Source of the DNA: Micromonospora costi
GTDB taxonomy: Bacteria; Actinomycetota; Actinomycetes; Mycobacteriales; Micromonosporaceae
Length of the DNA stretch: 64,000 nt
Reading direction: 5' to 3'
Assembly (NCBI RefSeq): GCF_003626655.1
Contig: NZ_RBAN01000002.1
Span: 310,001 to 374,000, forward strand
Positions within the stretch are counted from its first letter, which is position 1, and each line of letters begins with the position of its first letter. The position numbers and the translations under genes are program-made. Positions 17,246-26,503 of the stretch are shown in pieces. A model generated the notes under the pieces. It made no database searches and was not told where the DNA came from. It was given only the letters and a program-made list of their open reading frames with translations.

Positions 17246-19725
17246 TGTCGTCGTCCTCCTTCGCTGTGCCAGCCGGCCGGCGGCACGGGTAGCTCGGCGG
17301 TGTCCTCGGCCTCGGCCCGCCGTACGCCGCTGTAAAGACGGGAGAGCATGCCGCCAACCGCCTCCGGGTCCGGCTCGTACGCGCCCGGCGAGGGCGCCGA
17401 GCGGGTCACCGCGGCGAGTTGGGCCATCGGCACCCGCAAGGGCAGCCCGCGCGCGTTCGTGCCGCCGGTCACCGGGGCGGCCGGCGGTGTGACCGGGCCC
17501 CGCGGGGCCGGCACCGAGGGCCCCTGCCGCGACCACCAGCCCCCACCGGTCACCGGGCCGGCGACCGGAGCGAGCACGTCCTCGGCGCGGACCGGCACCG
17601 ACCGCGCCTGCCGGGGCACGAGGACCGGGGGCCGGCCACCGGCGACCGGCTGGTCCGCCGGCGTGGCCGCCGCGATCCCCGCGGTGAGCATCCGCGCCGG
17701 CACCGGCGGCTCCAGCGGCTCGGCCGGGGCCGGCGCGAGCAACGTGCCCGGAAGGTGCAGCACCGCCACCAACCCGTCGCGGCCACCGTCGAGCCGCACC
17801 CGGACGCCGAGGCGCGCGGCCAGGTGGCTCACCACGAACAGACCCATCCGCTCGACGGTCGCCACGTCGGCGGCCGGCGGCGTGGCGAGGACGGCATTCG
17901 CCTGGGCCAACGCGGTCGGGCTCATGCCCAGCCCCTGGTCGGCGATCTCCACCACCGCGTCCGCCCCGTCGGCGCGGGTGCTCACCGACACCACGGTGTC
18001 GGGCCGGGAGAAGGCCGTGGCGTTCTCCAGCAGCTCGGCGAGCAGGTGCACCAGCTCGCCCACGGCGTGCCCCACGACGTGCAGGTCGGTCACCGAGTCG
18101 TGGCGGACCCGCCGGTACTGCTCGATCTCGGCGGCGGCGGCGAGCAGCACCGTGCCCAACGCGACGGGACGCTGCCACCGTCGGGTGGACTCGGTGCCGG
18201 CGAGCACGAGCAGGCTCTCGTCGTTGCGCCGCATGCGCGCGGCCAGGTGGTCCAGCTTGAACAGGTTCTCCAGCTGGTCGGGGTCGTTCTCCTCGCGTTC
18301 CAGCTCGTCCAGCAGCTCCAGCTGCCGCTCCACCAGCACCTGGCTGCGGCGGGCGAGGTTCACGAACATGGCGTTGACGTTGCGACGCATGAGCGCCTGC
18401 TCCACGGCCACGCTGACCGCGCTGCGGTGCACGGCCACGAACGCCTCGGCGAGCTCACCGATCTCGTCGAGCGAGCGGACCACCGCCGGTGCGACCTCCA
18501 TCGGGGGCACCCCACCCGTGACAGTACGCAGCCGGTCCAGGGCGTCGGGCAGCTCCACCTGCGCGATGCGCAGCGCCTGGCCCCGCAGCAACCGGATCGA
18601 CCGGGCGACCGACCGTCCCACGAGGACGGAGATGAGCACGGCGACCAGCAGCACCGCGACGATCCCGCCGGCCACCAACAGCGTGGCGCGCAGCTGGTCG
18701 GACGCCGCCCCGTCGGCCTGCCGGATCCCGTCGCCCAGCACCCCCGCCTCGGTCTGCCGCAGCAGCTCCTGCCGCTGCTCGCTGGCGTCCCACCACCCGG
18801 CCGCCGGCAGCACCGCGGGAGCCGACCCGTTGGCGGGCAGGCTCTGCTCCTCCAGCCGGGCGGCGGCCACGAACGCCGGATCCGCCGACATCCGGTCGTA
18901 CCGGCGGATCTCCTCGTCGGAGGCGGTCGCCCGGAACGCGCCGAGCGCGGCGAGCTGCTGGGCCCGCAGGTCGGCGAGGGCCACCTGGTCCTCCGGGCCG
19001 TAACTGCCGGCGCGGGCGGCCGCGTAGAGCTGGCCCCGGATGCGGGAGGCCAGCTCCTTGACCCGGGCCATCTGCACGTAGCGCAGGACGGCGTCGCTGA
19101 GCGCCGGACGGTCCTGACCCGGGGTGGGCTCGGCCAGCAGGTTGAGCAGGGCGTCGACCGCGCGGTGGTAGTTGCTGAGGATGGTGTCGCTGCTCAGCAC
19201 GGCCGGCGGCACCGTGGGTCTGATGTAGATGATCCGGTCGTACGCCTCCAGCACCTCGGCGTACGCGACCCGCCAGGACACGTCCGCGTCGGCCAGCGGC
19301 CGGGCCGCCCGGCGCAGGTCCGCCACGGCCGCGTCGGTGGCGTCCTGCAACGGCTCCAACGCCCGGATCGCGGCGTCCCGCTCGGCGGCGCCCGCCGAGC
19401 GGCGCAGCGCGGCCAGTTCGCCGGCCGAGCGGTCGCGCTCCTGCTGGATGCGGTCCACCGCCGCAGTGATCTCCCGGCCGATGCCGACCTGCTCGGCGAA
19501 GCCGCTCAGGACGGTGGTCTGCCCGACCAGCACACGGGTCTGCACGCCGGCCAGGACCAGGAAGGCGACCGACGGGACGACCAGCACCGTGGCCAGCTTG
19601 GTCCGCATGCGCCAGTCGCGCAGCCGCAGCGGCGAACGCCGGCGGTGCGGTACCACCCGGACATCGAAGCGGCGCCGGCGATGGCTGGAGACGGCGCTGC
19701 GTGCCGTGTCCGCACCCACGCCCAC
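17242..19725 (-). CDS. NIT-domain sensor with HAMP and histidine-kinase-type ATPase (CvnA-like)
   Basis: An 827-residue membrane sensor. Order: cytosolic basic N-terminus (1-45), transmembrane helix (about 50-70), extracellular nitrate/nitrite-sensing-like helical domain (about 75-310), second transmembrane helix (about 335-357), HAMP, dimerisation helices, and a HATPase_c domain (about 530-650; N-box [14 protein letters not shown]1 DQGLGMS). The C-terminal 170 residues are Pro/Ala-rich and disordered. The GTG at 19725 has aggag 5 bases upstream. Coupled by a GTGA overlap to the roadblock gene, as in cvn operons; a classic phospho-acceptor His motif is not obvious. Confidence 0.86.
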   Translation of the reverse strand: MGVGADTARSAVSSHRRRRFDVRVVPHRRRSPLRLRDWRMRTKLATVLVVPSVAFLVLAGVQTRVLVGQTTVLSGFAEQVGIGREITAAVDRIQQERDRSAGELAALRRSAGAAERDAAIRALEPLQDATDAAVADLRRAARPLADADVSWRVAYAEVLEAYDRIIYIRPTVPPAVLSSDTILSNYHRAVDALLNLLAEPTPGQDRPALSDAVLRYVQMARVKELASRIRGQLYAAARAGSYGPEDQVALADLRAQQLAALGAFRATASDEEIRRYDRMSADPAFVAAARLEEQSLPANGSAPAVLPAAGWWDASEQRQELLRQTEAGVLGDGIRQADGAASDQLRATLLVAGGIVAVLLVAVLISVLVGRSVARSIRLLRGQALRIAQVELPDALDRLRTVTGGVPPMEVAPAVVRSLDEIGELAEAFVAVHRSAVSVAVEQALMRRNVNAMFVNLARRSQVLVERQLELLDELEREENDPDQLENLFKLDHLAARMRRNDESLLVLAGTESTRRWQRPVALGTVLLAAAAEIEQYRRVRHDSVTDLHVVGHAVGELVHLLAELLENATAFSRPDTVVSVSTRADGADAVVEIADQGLGMSPTALAQANAVLATPPAADVATVERMGLFVVSHLAARLGVRVRLDGGRDGLVAVLHLPGTLLAPAPAEPLEPPVPARMLTAGIAAATPADQPVAGGRPPVLVPRQARSVPVRAEDVLAPVAGPVTGGGWWSRQGPSVPAPRGPVTPPAAPVTGGTNARGLPLRVPMAQLAAVTRSAPSPGAYEPDPEAVGGMLSRLYSGVRRAEAEDTAELPVPPAGWHSEGGRRQ

Positions 19726-19823
19726 GCTGCCTCCTGTAAACCCCTCGCGTCCACCGCGCCGGGGAGCGGAGTCCATCCAACCAGGCACGCGAGCCGTGTC
19801 AACGGCCCGAGGGCCGCGGGGGG

Positions 19824-21236
19824 TCAGGAAGGATACTGAGGGTGCGGCTTACCTGTCGTGGTCGGTGAGACCAGCTCATCCGTCCGGCCGATGTCGGCCA
19901 ACTCGACGGCCGCCTCGAACCGTCCAAGCGCGACCAGCGCCGCACCCGTTGCGCCGATCTCGGGGTTGCGCTGGTGCGACACCTCCCGGGGCGCCAGTGC
20001 CGTGGCGAACGCCTGCCGCCACCACACCGACGCGGCCACGGCTCCCCCACCCAGCACCACGGCCACCTGCCGGTCGACGGTGGACTCCAGCACATCCAGA
20101 TCCTCGGCGACCATCTCGCACAGGCCCTGCATCAGCCCGGCCAGGATGTCCACCGCGGTGGTGCCGAAGCTCAGACCGCCCAGCCGCCCGGAGCCGGCTG
20201 GGGCCAGACCGGGTGGGCGGTCACCGCCGAAGCGGGGGTCCGCGGGACGGCCCCCACCGGCGGGTACGAGCGCCAGCGCCGCGTCCAGCTCGGCGCCGAT
20301 CGGCAGCCGGAGTTCCCGGTTGGCCCAGGCGAACAGGTTGCCCCCGGAGGAGTACGCGGCGCCGGTCACCACGTGCTCGTGGTCGACCCGGTAGCGCCAG
20401 AGCCGCTCGGGCAGGCGGGGCAGCTCCTGACCGGCGGGTACCCGCTGCATCAGCCGTACGGCGGCGGAGGTGCCGACGGTCACCGCGGCCCGGGTCGGGT
20501 CGACGCACCCCGAGCCCACGTTCGACGCGCCGCCGTCGCCCACCGGCGCGGACCAGGGGACGCCCGCCAGCCCGGGCCAGCGCTTGGCGTGCACCGCCCG
20601 CAGCCGCCCGTGCCACCGCAGCGGGGCGAGGGCCGGCAGGTCCTCGGCGCGGACGCCCGCCAGCGCGAGCGCCTCCTCGTCCCAGGCGAGCGTCCGCAGG
20701 TCCAGCAGGCCGGTCCCGGACGCTTGCGAGATCGACATCGGCGCCTCGTCGAGAAGCTCGCCCAGCACGTACTCGACCAGACCGATGAACCGGGCCACCG
20801 GAGAACCGGTGCGCTCGCGCAGCCAGGGCAGCCGTACCGACCAGTAGCCGCGGTGCCACCAGGTGCCGGTGCGCTGGTGGTAGGCGTCCGCGTCGGCGGG
20901 CCCGACGGCCGACGCCGGCGGCACCGGCCGGGTGTCCAGCCAGGTGATCGCCGGACCGAGCGGCTCACCGGAGGCCGACAGCGGCAGCACCGAGTGCCAC
21001 TGGCCGGACATCGCGACCAGACTCACGTCACGCAGGTGCCCGGCCTCGGCGAGTTCGTCCAGGCACTCCACCAGGCAGGCCAGGTACGCCGGCCCGTCCA
21101 GCGTGCCGGTGCCGTCGTCGCCGATGGCCAGGCTCACCTTGCGCCGCGCCAGGGCACCCGGCACCGGCTGGGTGTCCTCGTCCAGCACCAGCCCCCGCAC
21201 CGAGGAGGTGCCCAGGTCCATCGCGAGAATGTTCAT
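19824..21236 (-). CDS. FGGY-family carbohydrate kinase (gluconokinase-like)
   Basis: A 470-residue FGGY kinase. It opens with the phosphate-binding motif MDLGTSSVRG, has MSGQWHS near 83-89, GDGGASNVGSG near 238-248, and the C-terminal ATP motif VLGGGAVAAS. The overall pattern is closest to gluconokinase, phosphorylating a sugar acid with ATP in the cytosol, but xylulokinase- or other FGGY specificity cannot be excluded from sequence alone. Monocistronic; divergent from the trp leader. Confidence 0.82.
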   Translation of the reverse strand: MNILAMDLGTSSVRGLVLDEDTQPVPGALARRKVSLAIGDDGTGTLDGPAYLACLVECLDELAEAGHLRDVSLVAMSGQWHSVLPLSASGEPLGPAITWLDTRPVPPASAVGPADADAYHQRTGTWWHRGYWSVRLPWLRERTGSPVARFIGLVEYVLGELLDEAPMSISQASGTGLLDLRTLAWDEEALALAGVRAEDLPALAPLRWHGRLRAVHAKRWPGLAGVPWSAPVGDGGASNVGSGCVDPTRAAVTVGTSAAVRLMQRVPAGQELPRLPERLWRYRVDHEHVVTGAAYSSGGNLFAWANRELRLPIGAELDAALALVPAGGGRPADPRFGGDRPPGLAPAGSGRLGGLSFGTTAVDILAGLMQGLCEMVAEDLDVLESTVDRQVAVVLGGGAVAASVWWRQAFATALAPREVSHQRNPEIGATGAALVALGRFEAAVELADIGRTDELVSPTTTGKPHPQYPS

Positions 21237-21327
21237 CGCCGGTCAAGTTACCCGCTGCGCGTGCGGACCGAGCGTTCCTCGGCCGGCGGCCTGTGTCGTA
21301 CGGCTTCCGCCGGCGCCTACGGCCGCG

Positions 21328-21333
21328 TAGGGT
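21328..21333 (+). promoter_or_regulatory. -10 element (TAGGGT) for the trp leader transcript
   Basis: TAGGGT ends 6 bases before the ATG of the leader peptide at 21340, so the transcript probably starts at that ATG (leaderless). A -35 is not clear. Confidence 0.5.
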
Positions 21334-21339
21334 GGGCGC

Positions 21340-21399
21340 ATGCTCGCGCACCTGACCTGCTGGTGGCCCGCCGACCCGGCGGCCACCCTCCGCGCGTAG
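21340..21399 (+). CDS. trpL: Trp leader peptide (attenuator peptide)
   Basis: A 19-codon ORF, MLAHLTCWWPADPAATLRA, with two adjacent Trp codons (TGG TGG at 21361-21366), ending in TAG 90 bases before the anthranilate-synthase-type gene. Tandem Trp codons in a short upstream ORF are the hallmark of trp attenuation. A trp attenuator with clustered Trp codons is known in front of a fused anthranilate synthase gene in Streptomyces venezuelae. Translation probably starts from a leaderless mRNA (see the -10 at 21328). Confidence 0.8.
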   Translation: MLAHLTCWWPADPAATLRA

Positions 21400-21486
21400 C
21401 TTCCCACGCGGCCGCCTCGTCGAGGCGGTCGCCGGTTCTCCCGGCCCCGGGCCGCCCCACCGGCGGCACCCGGCCCCAGGAGAACC
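21378..21486 (+). promoter_or_regulatory. trp attenuator with ribosome-site-sequestering hairpin
   Basis: Mutually exclusive pairings are visible. Arm 1 GGCGGCC (21378-21384) pairs with arm 2 GGCCGCC (21410-21416). Arm 2 can instead pair with arm 3 (CCGCCT 21412-21417 with AGGCGG 21423-21428). GGTTCTCC (21434-21441) is perfectly complementary to GGAGAACC (21479-21486), which contains the ribosome site of the downstream gene. It encloses a GC-rich hairpin (21447-21456 with 21462-21473). Ribosome stalling on the Trp codons would cover arm 1 and shift the balance. No T-run follows, so control may be at translation rather than termination. Confidence 0.65.
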
Positions 21487-21488
21487 CG

Positions 21489-23426
21489 ATGACCCACCTG
21501 CACGACCTGCTCACCGCCGCCTCGGCCGGCGCCGACCCCGGCCCGTTCGCGCTGGTCCGCCGCGCCGACGCGGACGAGCTGGAGCTCTTCACCGGCCCGG
21601 TCCGCACGGTCGACCGGCTCGCCGACGTCCCGCTGCCCGACGGCGTCGGGCCGCGGACGCTCGCCGTGGTGCCCTACCGGCAGATCACCGAGCGCGGCTT
21701 CGCCTGCGTCGACGACGGCGTACCGCTGGAGTGCCTGCTGGTGACCGGGCACGAGCGGATCGGCCTCGCCGAGGCCCTGGCCGCGCTGCCGGACGCGCCG
21801 GTACGCACCGCCGGCGCGGGGTTCGACATCTCCGACGAGGAGTACGCGGAGACGGTGGCGCGGGTGCTCGCCGAGGAGATCGGCCACGGCGAGGGCGCCA
21901 ACTTCGTCATCCACCGGGCGCTGACCGCCACCGTGCAGGGCCCGCCCGTGCTGGCCGCGCTCGCCGCGCTGCGCCGGCTCCTGCTGCGGGAGCGGGGGGC
22001 GTACTGGACCTTCGTGGTGCACACGGGCACCCGGGTGCTGGTCGGCGCCAGCCCCGAACGGCACGTCAGCGTGGACGACGGCCTGGTCATGATGAACCCG
22101 ATCAGCGGCACGTTCCGGCACCCCGGCGCGGCGGCGGACCGCGCCGCGTTGCTGCGCTTCCTCGCCGACCCGAAGGAGGTCGAGGAGCTGTACATGGTGC
22201 TCGACGAGGAGCTGAAGATGATGGCGACCGTAGCCGAGCACGGCGGGCAGGTGGTCGGCCCGTACCTGAAGGAGATGTCCCACCTGGCGCACACCGAGTA
22301 CCTGTTGGCCGGGCGGGGCTCGCGGGACGTCCGGGAGGTCCTGCGGGAGACGATGTTCGCGCCCACGGTGACCGGCAGCCCGATGGAGAACGCCTGCCGG
22401 GTGATCGCCCGGCACGAGCGCGCCGGCCGGCGCTACTACGCGGGCGTGCTGGCCCTGTTGGGTCACGACGAGGCCGGCCGGCAGACCCTGGACGCGCCGA
22501 TCCTGATCCGCACCGCGGAGATCTCCCCCGCCGGCGCGCTGCGGGTGCCGGTCGGCGCCACCCTCGTCCGGCACTCCACCCCGGCCGGCGAGGTCGCCGA
22601 GACCCACGCCAAGGCCGCCGGCGTGCTCGCCGCGCTCGGCCTCGGCCCGCAGGCCTCCGGCGCCGGCCCGGAGCCGGCGCCCCGCCTGGCCGACGACCCG
22701 GAGGTACGCGCCGCGCTCGCCGCCCGCAACACGCCGCTGGCCCGGTTCTGGCTGGACCAGCGGGCACCGGACGCACCCGGGCTGCCGGGCCTGGCCGGAC
22801 GCACCGCGCTGATCGTCGACGGTGAGGACACCTTCACCGGCATGCTGGCCCACCAGCTACGGGCACTCGGCCTCGCCGTGACGGTGCGGCCGTGGCACGC
22901 CCCCGGCCCGCTCGACGGGCACGACCTGGTGGTGGTCGGCCCCGGCCCGGGCGACCCGGGCAGCGCGACCGACCCGAAGATGGCGGCGCTGCGCGGGCTG
23001 CTCACCGGGCTGCTGGCCGCCGGCCGCCCGACCCTCGCGGTCTGCCTCGGCCACCAGCTGCTGGCCGGGCTGCTCGGCCTGTCGCTGCACCGCCGTGACG
23101 CGCCCTACCAGGGGCTCCAGCAGGACGTGGACCTCTTCGGCGTACGCCGCCGGGTGGGCTTCTACGCCACGTTCACGGCCCGGTGCCAGACCGACGAGCT
23201 GGCGTCCGCGTACGGCCCGGTGGAGCTGGCCCGCGACCCGGCCGACGGCGCGGTGCACGCGCTGCGCGGACCGGGATTCGCCGGGGTGCAGTTCCACCCG
23301 GAGTCGGTGCTCAGCCGCGACGGCGTGGCCGTCCTGGCCGACCTGCTGCCGCGGCTGCTGACGCCCGGCGGCGGGCGGGAGCCGGTCCGGTCGGCCGGCG
23401 CCGGGCACCCGGCGGGGCGCGAGTAG
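21489..23426 (+). CDS. trpEG: Fused anthranilate synthase (TrpE-TrpG type; PhzE-like family)
   Basis: A 645-residue fusion. Residues 1-430 are a chorismate-binding domain (MMNPISGTFR, LDEELKMMATV, VTGSPMENACRVI). Residues 440-635 are a class I glutamine amidotransferase with catalytic Cys in AVCLGHQLLAG and His/Glu in QFHPESVL. The sequence style resembles PhzE (aminodeoxyisochorismate synthase) as well as actinobacterial TrpEG. The upstream Trp-rich leader peptide argues for tryptophan synthesis (chorismate + Gln to anthranilate). ATG 21489 has ggagaa 4 bases upstream, inside the attenuator's sequestered segment. No phenazine genes are nearby. Confidence 0.85.
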   Translation: MTHLHDLLTAASAGADPGPFALVRRADADELELFTGPVRTVDRLADVPLPDGVGPRTLAVVPYRQITERGFACVDDGVPLECLLVTGHERIGLAEALAALPDAPVRTAGAGFDISDEEYAETVARVLAEEIGHGEGANFVIHRALTATVQGPPVLAALAALRRLLLRERGAYWTFVVHTGTRVLVGASPERHVSVDDGLVMMNPISGTFRHPGAAADRAALLRFLADPKEVEELYMVLDEELKMMATVAEHGGQVVGPYLKEMSHLAHTEYLLAGRGSRDVREVLRETMFAPTVTGSPMENACRVIARHERAGRRYYAGVLALLGHDEAGRQTLDAPILIRTAEISPAGALRVPVGATLVRHSTPAGEVAETHAKAAGVLAALGLGPQASGAGPEPAPRLADDPEVRAALAARNTPLARFWLDQRAPDAPGLPGLAGRTALIVDGEDTFTGMLAHQLRALGLAVTVRPWHAPGPLDGHDLVVVGPGPGDPGSATDPKMAALRGLLTGLLAAGRPTLAVCLGHQLLAGLLGLSLHRRDAPYQGLQQDVDLFGVRRRVGFYATFTARCQTDELASAYGPVELARDPADGAVHALRGPGFAGVQFHPESVLSRDGVAVLADLLPRLLTPGGGREPVRSAGAGHPAGRE

Positions 23427-23450
23427 GGCCGGGTCAGGGAGACCGGTGGT

Positions 23451-23474
23451 CGGACGGCGCTCACCCGCCGTCCG
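23451..23474. terminator. Bidirectional terminator between trpEG and wrbA
   Basis: A perfect 9-bp inverted repeat (cggacggcg / cgccgtccg) with a 6-base loop between two convergent genes. Confidence 0.7.
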
Positions 23475-23484
23475 GCCGCCGGCC

Positions 23485-24102
23485 TCAGCCGGCCAGCCCC
23501 TTCTTCACCGCGGTGCCGATCTCCAGCGCGCGGCGGGCGGTCAGCGCGGTGGCGGTCAGCGCGATGTCGTCCGGTGCGACCTCCCCGTTGTTGCTCGTGT
23601 GCGAGGCGCCGTACGGGTTTCCCGCGATGAACTGGCTGGTGTCGGTGTAGCCGGGCGTGACCACGATTCCGCCCCAGTGGTAGAAGATGTTGAACAGCGA
23701 CAGCAGTGTCGCCTCCTGTCCGCCGTGACGGGTCCCGGTCGTACAGAACGCGGAGAAGACCTTGTTGACGAGGCCGCCCTGCGACCAGAGCGGCCCGGTG
23801 GTGTCGATGAACTGCTTGAGCTGGGCGGCCATCACGCCGTACCGGGTCGGCGTCCCGAAGATGACCACGTCGGCCCAGGACAGGTCGTCGAGCTGCGCCT
23901 CGGGAACGTCCTGCGTCTCCAGGCGGTGCGCCTCCCAGCCGGAGTTCGAGCGGATCGCCTCGTCCGGCGCCAGCTCGCGCACTTTGCGCAGGCGTACGTC
24001 ACCGCCCGCGTCACCGGCGGCCTCGCAGGCGGCCTGCGCCATCTGGTAGGTGGTACCCGTGGCGCTGTAGTAGATCACCGCCACCTTGGTCCGGTCAGCC
24101 AT
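23485..24102 (-). CDS. wrbA: NAD(P)H:quinone oxidoreductase, WrbA type
   Basis: A 205-residue flavodoxin-like quinone reductase. It has the FMN phosphate loop YYSATGTTYQMA (about 11-22), GTPTRYG near 83-89, and the WrbA-specific loop GYTDTSQFIAGNPYGASH near 152-170. It reduces quinones by two electrons and avoids semiquinones; typically a tetramer. The ATG at 24102 follows ggggactctgcg. Expression control not evident. Confidence 0.92.
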   Translation of the reverse strand: MADRTKVAVIYYSATGTTYQMAQAACEAAGDAGGDVRLRKVRELAPDEAIRSNSGWEAHRLETQDVPEAQLDDLSWADVVIFGTPTRYGVMAAQLKQFIDTTGPLWSQGGLVNKVFSAFCTTGTRHGGQEATLLSLFNIFYHWGGIVVTPGYTDTSQFIAGNPYGASHTSNNGEVAPDDIALTATALTARRALEIGTAVKKGLAG

Positions 24103-24222
24103 CGCAGAGTCCCCTTCCGCATCCGAATCAGCTCCGGCGACTACCCGACGCATGCCACGACAAACGCCCCGGCCGGTCACCCCGGTGACGGGCGGCACGG
24201 GCCGGACGGCGATGCTGGGGCC

Positions 24223-24711
24223 ATGCTGATCCGACCCGCCACCGCCGCTGACTGGCCGGGGATCTGGCCGTTCCTGCGGGAGATCGTCGCCGCCGGCGAG
24301 ACGTACACCTGGCCGCGGGACGTCGACGAGGAGACCGCCCGCGCGCTCTGGCTCGTGCCGCCGCCCGGCCGTACGGTCGTGGCCGTCGCGCCGGACGGCA
24401 CGGTGCTCGGTTCGGCGAAGCTGACGCCCAACCAGCTCGGCCCAGGCGGGCACGTCGCCAACGCCAGCTTCATGGTGGCGCCGGCGGCCGGAGGCCGTGG
24501 CGTCGGGCGGGCGCTCGGCGCGCACGTGCTCGACCTGGCCCGGGCCGACGGCTACCGGGCCATGCAGTTCAACGCGGTGGTGGCGACGAACACCCGGGCC
24601 GTGGCGCTCTGGCGCTCACTCGGCTTCGAGGTGGTCGGCCGTGTCCCCGACGGCTTCCACCATCCCGTTCACGGCTACGTCGACCTGCTGGTGATGTACC
24701 GCCGGCTCTGA
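24223..24711 (+). CDS. GNAT-family N-acetyltransferase
   Basis: A 162-residue GNAT protein covering one full domain. The acetyl-CoA pyrophosphate loop is GGRGVGRALGAH near residues 89-100, and NTRAVALWRSLGFEVVGR near 122-139 is the usual C-terminal motif. Similar to phosphinothricin/L-amino-acid acetyltransferase-like proteins, but substrate is unknown. ATG at 24223. Confidence 0.85.
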   Translation: MLIRPATAADWPGIWPFLREIVAAGETYTWPRDVDEETARALWLVPPPGRTVVAVAPDGTVLGSAKLTPNQLGPGGHVANASFMVAPAAGGRGVGRALGAHVLDLARADGYRAMQFNAVVATNTRAVALWRSLGFEVVGRVPDGFHHPVHGYVDLLVMYRRL

Positions 24712-24723
24712 CCGAGGGACATG

Positions 24724-24761
24724 GTGGTCGCGCCCGCCGGAGCCCGGCGTGACGCGACCAC
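24724..24761. terminator. Bidirectional terminator between GNAT and DUF4190-like genes
   Basis: A 9-bp inverted repeat (gtggtcgcg / cgcgaccac) whose 20-base loop itself contains a 6-bp hairpin (cgccgg/ccggcg), giving one long stem between convergent genes. Confidence 0.6.
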
Positions 24762-24821
24762 GGGTGCGGCGGGCGCGTGGGGCCGCCGTGCGGCGACTCC
24801 ACCCGCCCGTCGCCGCCCAGG

Positions 24822-25208
24822 TCAGCTGGCCCGGTTGCGCAGGTCGTCCACCTGCTCCTGCAGCCGGTTCGCGGCGCCCTCGTTGTTGAGGAACGTGGCG
24901 ACGCCCGCGATGAAGACCAGCCCGAGTATCAGCGCGATGATGCTGAGTGTCAGACCACCGATGGTCACGCCCCGCCCGGTCACGTTCGGCCGGCGGGCCA
25001 TCCGAAGTCCGAAGATCCCGACGATGATGCCGATGATGCCCAGGATGATCCCGGCCCAGGCGAGAATGGCCGTCAGGGTGCACACCAGGGCGGCAACCCC
25101 GAATACCAGGGAAAAGGTCGCGGCGGCGCTGGTCTTGGCCGGAGTGCCCCGGTCCGCTCGGGACCGGGCCGGCGCGCCGCCCCGCATCGGTTCGCTGGAC
25201 GCAGTCAT
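24822..25208 (-). CDS. Small DUF4190-like membrane protein
   Basis: A 128-residue protein with three hydrophobic segments (about 28-50, 52-70 and 82-104) separated by a short ARRPNVTGRG loop, resembling DUF4190 proteins. The C-terminus (NRLQEQVDDLRNRAS) is a short coiled coil. Starts at ATG 25208 behind gggaga. Function unknown. Confidence 0.7.
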   Translation of the reverse strand: MTASSEPMRGGAPARSRADRGTPAKTSAAATFSLVFGVAALVCTLTAILAWAGIILGIIGIIVGIFGLRMARRPNVTGRGVTIGGLTLSIIALILGLVFIAGVATFLNNEGAANRLQEQVDDLRNRAS

Positions 25209-25333
25209 GACTCTCCCTTCCGCACGCGCGACGCGCGCACCTGCCGCGGCTTCCCCGCTCCTGCTGCCGTTATGCCTTCGCCTCCGTGTCGGAGGGTGGG
25301 CCTAGGCTCGCGGCGACCGGGTGAGGAGGTCCG

Positions 25334-26434
25334 ATGCCCGTACGGCTGACCGCGAGCGAGGCGCTCGCCCTGCGCATGACGAGCCTGCTGCTGCGCCCGC
25401 ACCCCACCATCCGCCCCGGCACCGTCGCCGACGTGGTCGAGTGGTTCGGGGCGATGCAGGCGCAGGATCTGGCCAGCGGGCTCTGGTCGCTCGGCGCCCG
25501 ACTGCCCGCGCTCACCCAGGTCGACGTGCAGGCCGCGCTGGAGCGGCGCGAGGCACTGCGCACCTGGCCCATGCGGGGCACCGTGCACCTCGTCCCGTCC
25601 CGCGACGCGCGGTGGATGCTCGAGCTCACCGGTGTGCGCTCGCTGGCCGGCGCGGCGACGCGGCGCGCGGCGCTCGGATTCGACGCGGTCACGGCGGACC
25701 GCGCCGCCGAGGTGCTCGGCACGGCACTGGCCGGCGGCGGGCGGCTCACCCGGGCGCAGTGCCTGGCCACCCTGAACGCGGCCGGCATCGCCACCGACGG
25801 CCAGCGCGGCTACCACCTGCTGTGGTACGCGAGCGTACGCGGCGTGACCTGCCTCGCCCCGAACGTCGGCACCGAGCAGACCTTCGCGCTGCTCGACGAG
25901 TGGGCGCCCGAGCCGCACCAACTCGAACGCGACGAGGCGCTCGCGACGCTGACCCGCCGCTACGTCCGCTCCCACGGCCCGGTGACCGCCCGCGAGTTCG
26001 CCGGCTGGACGGGGCTCACCCTCACCGACGCGCGCCGGGGGTTCGCGGCGGCCGGCGACACGCTCGCCGCCGTCGAGGTCGACGGTGAGGAGATGCTCGT
26101 CGACGCGGCCCTGCTGGACGCCCCCCGCGGCCCGGTCGACGACCTGGTCGTCCTGCCCGGCTTCGACGAGTACCTGCTGGGCTACAAGGACCGGTCGTTG
26201 ATGCTCGACCCGGCCCACCGCGACGCGATCATCCCCGGCAACAACGGCATCTTCCAACCCACCGTCGTCTCCGGTGGGCGGGTGGTGGGCACCTGGAAGC
26301 GGGCCGTCGGCCGGGGCCGGGTGACCATCACCGTACGGCCGCTGGCCGCCCTGGACCGGCCCCGCGCGGAGCACGCCCTCGCGCGCTACGCGGCGTTCCT
26401 CGGCCTGCCGCCGACGGTGGCCTGGCCCGACTGA
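25334..26434 (+). CDS. AlkZ/YcaQ-like winged-helix DNA glycosylase family protein (HTH_42)
   Basis: A 366-residue protein of the winged-helix HTH_42 superfamily, which includes AlkZ and E. coli YcaQ. These glycosylases excise bulky alkylated bases and unhook interstrand crosslinks. A QxQ motif is present in AMQAQDLASGLW (Gln42, Gln44), matching the catalytic Q-x-Q of AlkZ. RTWPMRGTVHLVPSRDARWML and GFDEYLLGYKDRS are further family blocks. ATG 25334 follows gaggaggt. AlkZ homologues often protect producers of DNA-alkylating natural products; no such cluster is visible here. DNA-repair activity is inference. Confidence 0.75.
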   Translation: MPVRLTASEALALRMTSLLLRPHPTIRPGTVADVVEWFGAMQAQDLASGLWSLGARLPALTQVDVQAALERREALRTWPMRGTVHLVPSRDARWMLELTGVRSLAGAATRRAALGFDAVTADRAAEVLGTALAGGGRLTRAQCLATLNAAGIATDGQRGYHLLWYASVRGVTCLAPNVGTEQTFALLDEWAPEPHQLERDEALATLTRRYVRSHGPVTAREFAGWTGLTLTDARRGFAAAGDTLAAVEVDGEEMLVDAALLDAPRGPVDDLVVLPGFDEYLLGYKDRSLMLDPAHRDAIIPGNNGIFQPTVVSGGRVVGTWKRAVGRGRVTITVRPLAALDRPRAEHALARYAAFLGLPPTVAWPD

Positions 26435-26451
26435 CGCCGCCCGGCGCGCGC

Positions 26452-26495
26452 GCGACGAGGACCGGCCGGGCACACCGCCCGCCGGCCCTCGTCGC
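26452..26495. terminator. Bidirectional terminator between alkZ-like and sugC-like genes
   Basis: Interrupted inverted repeat: gcgacgagg with cctcgtcgc (9 bp) and inside it ccggc with gccgg (5 bp). The two neighbouring genes converge here. Confidence 0.65.
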
Positions 26496-26503
26496 GTACG
26501 CCG

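Noticed and set aside
19974..21488. Plus-strand in-frame extension upstream of trpEG
   Set aside because: It is antisense to the FGGY kinase and crosses the trp leader; the true start is the ATG at 21489.
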